NCBI GenBank assembly: GCA_001970955.1
Contig: MPUH01000549.1
Coordinates: forward strand, 1-46,534
Length of the DNA: 46,534 nucleotides
Source of the DNA: Stentor coeruleus
Lineage: Eukaryota; Ciliophora; Heterotrichea; Heterotrichida; Stentoridae
Direction of reading: 5' to 3'
In this document: positions 42,654 through 46,534 of the stretch, piece after piece
Numbering within the stretch: position 1 is the first letter of the stretch
Layout: the number at the start of each line of letters is the position of its first letter
Position numbers and translations under genes: made by a program
The notes under the pieces: model-generated
Told to the model about the DNA's origin: nothing
The model's input: the letters and a program-made list of their open reading frames with translations, nothing else
Databases searched by the model: none

Positions 42654-42720
42654 AGTAGGTTTTTTTTATATTTTAGATTAGAGTTTTTTTATGAAAAATA
42701 GGCTAAAGATATTCTAAAAA

Positions 42721-44190
42721 TTAATCCACATCAATTTGCTTTAGATCTGAAGCTATTAGAAAGCCGCATTCTGTAACTTTTTTTATTTGATCAATTGTTG
42801 TACCTTTACCAATTTCTATTAGTGTTATTCCCCCTTCTCTTTTGAAATCAAATACCCCAAGTTCTGTTATAAGCAAAGATACGACACCTTTTCCTGTTAT
42901 GGGTAGGTTGCATTTGTTTAATAGTTTTAATGTGTTTTTAGCTGTATGCTCCATTGTAACAACACACCGAGTTGGTGAACTTACAAGATCCATAGCTCCA
43001 GCCATGCCTTTAACCATTTTACCAGGTATAATCCAATTAGCTAAATCCCCATATTTCGACACTTGTAAAGCTCCAAGAATACTAAGTTGTAAATTCCCTC
43101 CACGGATCATAGCAAAACTCTCAGCACTATGAAAAAGAGCTGCTCCAGAGTTTAAAGTTACTGTTTCTTTACCAGAATTAATTAAATCTGGATCTTCAAA
43201 ACCTGGTTTAGGATAAGGTCCAAAACCAATTATCCCATTTTCTGATTGTAAATATATCTTAGTATCAGGAGGAAGGAAATTTGGAATCAAAGTTGGCATA
43301 CCTGTTCCTAAATTCACATACATCCCTGACTTAAGTTCTTTAGCTGCACGTTTTATTATAATTTCCCTAAGAGCTTTTATTTCCCCTTTACCCGGAACTT
43401 GCAGTTCTTCCCCTGTATTCAAAGTGAGTCTTTCAATTTTTTTGGTATACTTTTCACCTTTGACAATCCTGTTAACATAAACACTTGGGGTGTGAATTTC
43501 AGCAGGGTCCAACTCCCCAGGTTCGACTAAATTCTCAACTTCCGCAATAGTAATTTTCCCTGCCATCGCGGCCATAGGGTTGAAATTCTGCGCTGAGCCT
43601 CTATAAACAAGATTCCCTAAAGTATCCCCTTTCCAAGCTTTAACAAGGGCAAAATCAGTTCTAATAGATTTTTCAAGAACATAATCCCTTCCATCAATAT
43701 TCCTTGTTTCCTTTTTCTCTGAATAAAACTCCGGTTCGTTAGTCCCTTTCTTGAATTTTATCGGGAATTCTCCTTCACTAATAATTGTCCCAACACCTGT
43801 CGCTGTATAAAATGCTGGGATCCCAGCACCACCAGCCCTCATTTTTTCAGCTAAAGTTCCTTGTGGGACAATTTCTAGTTCCAAGTCTCCACTAAGATAC
43901 TGTTTATCAAAATTTTCATTTTCACCGACATATGATGATATTAATCTTTTGACTTGTCTTCTAGCCAATAAAACATTAAGTCCATATCCTTCGATTCCAC
44001 AGTTATTTGTCACTAAAGTAAGGTTTTCTAGATCTAAGTCACTTGTCTCATCTATAAGGTTTTCTGGAATTCCACAATTCCCAAAACCCCCAACGGCAAT
44101 GCTAGACCCTGAGAAAATATCAGCAACAGCATCTTTGGATGATTTAAATACCTTGCTTGAAAACACCCGATTTGATATCCTTGACCACAT
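42721..44190 (-). CDS. OXCT1: Succinyl-CoA:3-ketoacid CoA transferase (SCOT)
   Basis: Transfers CoA from succinyl-CoA to acetoacetate, in mitochondria, for ketone-body use. Both family I CoA-transferase halves are fused in one chain. The N-terminal half has SIAVGGFGNCGIPENLI and GGAGIPAFYTATGVGT. The C-terminal half has LGTGMPTLIPNF and the catalytic loop LQSENGIIGFGPYP with Glu317. The first 15-20 residues (MWSRISNRVFSSKVFKSSK) are basic, Ser-rich and free of acidic residues, fitting a mitochondrial presequence. The length of 489 aa is close to the usual 500-520. No intron. It converges with the gene at 42653, with 67 nt between stops. Confidence 0.95.
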   Translation of the reverse strand: MWSRISNRVFSSKVFKSSKDAVADIFSGSSIAVGGFGNCGIPENLIDETSDLDLENLTLVTNNCGIEGYGLNVLLARRQVKRLISSYVGENENFDKQYLSGDLELEIVPQGTLAEKMRAGGAGIPAFYTATGVGTIISEGEFPIKFKKGTNEPEFYSEKKETRNIDGRDYVLEKSIRTDFALVKAWKGDTLGNLVYRGSAQNFNPMAAMAGKITIAEVENLVEPGELDPAEIHTPSVYVNRIVKGEKYTKKIERLTLNTGEELQVPGKGEIKALREIIIKRAAKELKSGMYVNLGTGMPTLIPNFLPPDTKIYLQSENGIIGFGPYPKPGFEDPDLINSGKETVTLNSGAALFHSAESFAMIRGGNLQLSILGALQVSKYGDLANWIIPGKMVKGMAGAMDLVSSPTRCVVTMEHTAKNTLKLLNKCNLPITGKGVVSLLITELGVFDFKREGGITLIEIGKGTTIDQIKKVTECGFLIASDLKQIDVD

Positions 44191-44740
44191 TATTATAATA
44201 AAAAAAAACTTAGAAAAATTTCGTATAGAAAATTACAGTTTATGTTAATAAAATATGGAAGATGAAAAATTAAAATAGGTCAGTTAATGTGAAGAGGGAT
44301 GGTAATTAAAAAAATTAGAATTATTGTGTGGAAATTTTAGATAATGAAGTAAAATTATAATGATAAGGATGATTTGAAAGGATTTTTATGATTATTTAGA
44401 GGATTTGAATTGAAGTTTATAGGAAAATTGTATATTTTAAGGTTAAAATTATAGTTATTAGATTGATGATATATTATTGAAGTTAAAAATATATTGATGA
44501 TAAAGTTGNTTTAAGGTTAAAATTATAGTTATTAGATTGATGATATATTATTGAAGTTAAAAATATATTGATATAGATAATCTGAGGTAAAAAAAATCAA
44601 GTAAATGCGGTATAATTTTGAATTACTATAGGATTTTTATAATAAAAAACATTAAAATTATTATCAAAAACTGAATCAAGAGTTTTTAGATACAAGATGT
44701 GATATTTAGTATAATTAAAAGGAAATAAGATAAAATAGTA
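44191..44740. other. Intergenic, divergent promoters
   Basis: G/T- and A-rich with few C throughout, including just before the plus-strand gene. Contains the N at 44509 with flanking repeats. No gene. Confidence 0.55.
44436..44572. repeat. 63-nt direct repeat around N at 44509
   Basis: Bases 44436-44498 recur at 44510-44572. An extra 10 nt of unique sequence precedes the N. Unmerged contig overlap. Confidence 0.9.
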
Positions 44741-46300
44741 ATGGCTGAGGCAAATACAGAAAAGGTGTTTAATCACACAGAATTACTTACTAGATGTAAA
44801 TATACAATAGAAGTAAAGAATATATAGGAATTACATAACGAAGTTGATTGTTATAAAGCCTTTAAAAAAGATATCGAATTCAAGCTTAAACAAAATGAAG
44901 CGAGAATAGAAGAACTTGAAGATATTGTTGTGAAGTATAGCAGAGAAAATGAGAAACTGCAATATGAGAACTCGTTTTTAGCAGAAAAACTGGGGAATTA
45001 TAATAAACTAATAGTCGAATTGGGACTTATACAAAGAGAAAACGGGGATCTTAAAAAAGAACTAGCTTCATTAGGTGATAAAAACATCCAACCTGACAAG
45101 CTTCAAACACTAGAAAAAGATTTTGAAAACACGAAAATCGAACTAGAAAAAAAAGAATCCTTCATCAAAGATATCCAAGAAAAATGCAATAAACTATGTG
45201 AAGAAATAAAAAGCTACGATAACAAAATAAAAGTACTCAACACTTTATCTGAAGAAAATGAGTCACTTAAAGAAAAACTCTCAAAAGCAAGTGACTACCA
45301 AGAAAACCACACAAAACGATTTGCTAAAGCTCTTAAAGGAGAACTGAAAAAGAAATTCAAACTTAAAGAAGAAAGACTAAAATCAGAAATCAATAATTCT
45401 ATAGAAGAAATCCAAAAAACCATAAAATCAAACTCAATAGAATATTCTAAAATCAAAAAAGAAAACACTGAGCTGCAAAATAGAATCCAAGCACTTGAGT
45501 CAGTATTAAAAACTAAAGAAAATAACCATCAAAGCTTTGAGGAAAAAAACATATTTTTACAAGAGAAACTTGAAATTACTGAAAACACTTTGAAGAAAAA
45601 ATTAAATGAAAAGTCTTTACAAGTTAATGCTATTAGTAAAAAACATTCGGATTTGGAAAGAAAAAATATTGAAAGCCAAAATGATTTTGCTAATAAGGAA
45701 CGGCAAATGCAAGAGATTATTAATAAGCTAAAAAGTAATCAGACTGGTGAGATAAGTGAATTGGTTAAGAATGTTGAGTATTTAAAGGCTCAGCTTTTAG
45801 AGAAATCTCAGCAAATAGAAACACTTGAACAATCATTAGAAAATGCGAATAAAGCTTTATCCCAAGCAATTTCTGATAAAAAAGCACTAGAAACAAGCTT
45901 TAGTGACTTAGAAATCACTTTAAAACATTTAGATATACAACAAACTAGGCATAGTTTAGAAGAATTAAGTGTTTTAAAACATAAACTTCAACAAGAACTT
46001 GAAGGGAAAAAAGAATATCAGGAAAATTTTGATAAAGTTAGGAAAAAATACGAAAGTCTACAAGAAAAAATTGTCAAAGATGCACAGTTTTTTAAAGTGG
46101 AAACTAGTAGGAAAGATCATGATTTGTTTCAAATTAAAAACTATTGCGAATCAAAAATCAAAGAAAAAGATGCAGAGTTTGCTATAAGAAATGAAGAGAT
46201 TAGATCAGAACTAAATGCGGTTTTAGGAGAATTAATTAGCAATGATGTGTCTTTAGAATGCTGTGGGATACTAGAGCAGATAATTCAAAGTTTAGAGTGA
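44741..46300 (+). CDS. Long coiled-coil protein, 514 aa
   Basis: One 15-nt intron at 44813-44827 (GTAAAGAATATATAG) joins a 24-codon first exon to the main frame. Nearly the whole protein is Glu/Lys/Leu-rich with heptad spacing, so it should be an almost continuous coiled coil, with short breaks near residues 120 and 330. The C-terminus (ISNDVSLECCGILEQIIQSL) is less charged and may be a small binding segment. No motor, membrane or catalytic domain. Golgin-like, centrosomal or ciliary-root proteins look like this, but composition alone cannot say which. The stop is TGA at 46298-46300, 216 nt from the telomere. Confidence 0.8.
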
Positions 46301-46515
46301 TTTAATAATGTTAGTATCGGTTTATAATTTAAACTTCATGGATTTTTACCTTTTAATTTATAGAAAATATTAAAAAGTTATAATAATCACTACAAAACCA
46401 ATAAAAAAACTCATTCAAGTCTTCATTAATAATAACTCAATACACTAAAACTAGATGGAATATACCATATAATAGTAAGAGTATGGCGAATAAAAAAAGG
46501 AAAAATATTTAGAGA
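46301..46515. other. Subtelomeric spacer
   Basis: About 215 nt of AT-rich DNA between the last gene and the telomere repeat, with a short A/C-rich stretch at 46380-46460. No subtelomeric repeat family seen. Confidence 0.6.
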
Positions 46516-46534
46516 TGTTAGGGTGTTAGGGTGT
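46516..46534 (+). repeat. Telomere, (TGTTAGGG)n, chromosome end
   Basis: The last 19 nt are TGTTAGGGTGTTAGGGTGT, two full units and three bases, cut by the window edge. The unit is the reverse complement of CCCTAACA, the repeat reported for heterotrich ciliates. The G-rich strand points off the right end, as at a true 3' chromosome end. Confidence 0.9.

Noticed and set aside
462..46300. Blepharisma-type code (TGA as Trp)
   Set aside because: Conserved Trp positions in COX10, GANAB and INO1 are TGG, no TGA falls inside a conserved domain, and some genes end at TGA.

Overview
This window reads as the end of a macronuclear chromosome of a heterotrich ciliate, most like Stentor. Four signs support this. 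(1) The last 19 bases are a run of TGTTAGGG units, the G-strand of the heterotrich telomere. (2) Nine introns, all exactly 15 nt with an A at position 10, are needed to join conserved proteins. (3) Stops are TAA, TAG and TGA, and conserved tryptophans are TGG; this fits the standard code described for Stentor and not the UGA=Trp code of Blepharisma. (4) The DNA is AT-rich and the genes are compact, in mixed orientations.

Layout: 0.5-3.7 kb has a small coiled-coil gene, COX10 (heme O synthase) and a PH-like protein. 4.1-7.3 kb has inositol-3-phosphate synthase and a multi-pass membrane RING-H2 protein. 8.5-10.5 kb has an 11-repeat MORN protein and a doubtful pair of small ORFs. 11.2-15.9 kb has a 931-aa IQ-motif protein, the cobalamin adenosyltransferase MMAB and an ER-type short-chain reductase. 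16.3-19.6 kb has a secreted modular protein and an unknown basic protein. 21-28.8 kb has an unknown protein, glucosidase II alpha, a NEK-family kinase and an AGC-family kinase. 29.3-33.4 kb has a GPGSY-motif protein that overlaps a 1224-aa WD40/TRP-like channel fusion. 33.5-38.9 kb is a 5.4-kb stretch with no convincing gene, holding a compositionally distinct island and an interstitial telomere-like site. 38.9-46.3 kb has an MTG1-type GTPase, two unknown basic proteins, the ketone-body enzyme SCOT (OXCT1) and a coiled-coil protein ending 216 nt before the telomere. The genes are mostly unrelated housekeeping, membrane and cytoskeletal functions; no operon or gene-cluster logic is visible.

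Two features cut across the window. First, the assembly carries at least 13 short direct duplications of about 24-181 nt, seven of them flanking a single N. They look like unmerged overlaps and they damage gene models: inositol synthase, the AGC kinase and the 41.6-kb gene. Second, many intergenic regions split sharply into a G/T-rich half and an A/C-rich half (bases 1-240: 51 G, 3 C; bases 241-420: 2 G, 44 C), with a few clear exceptions.
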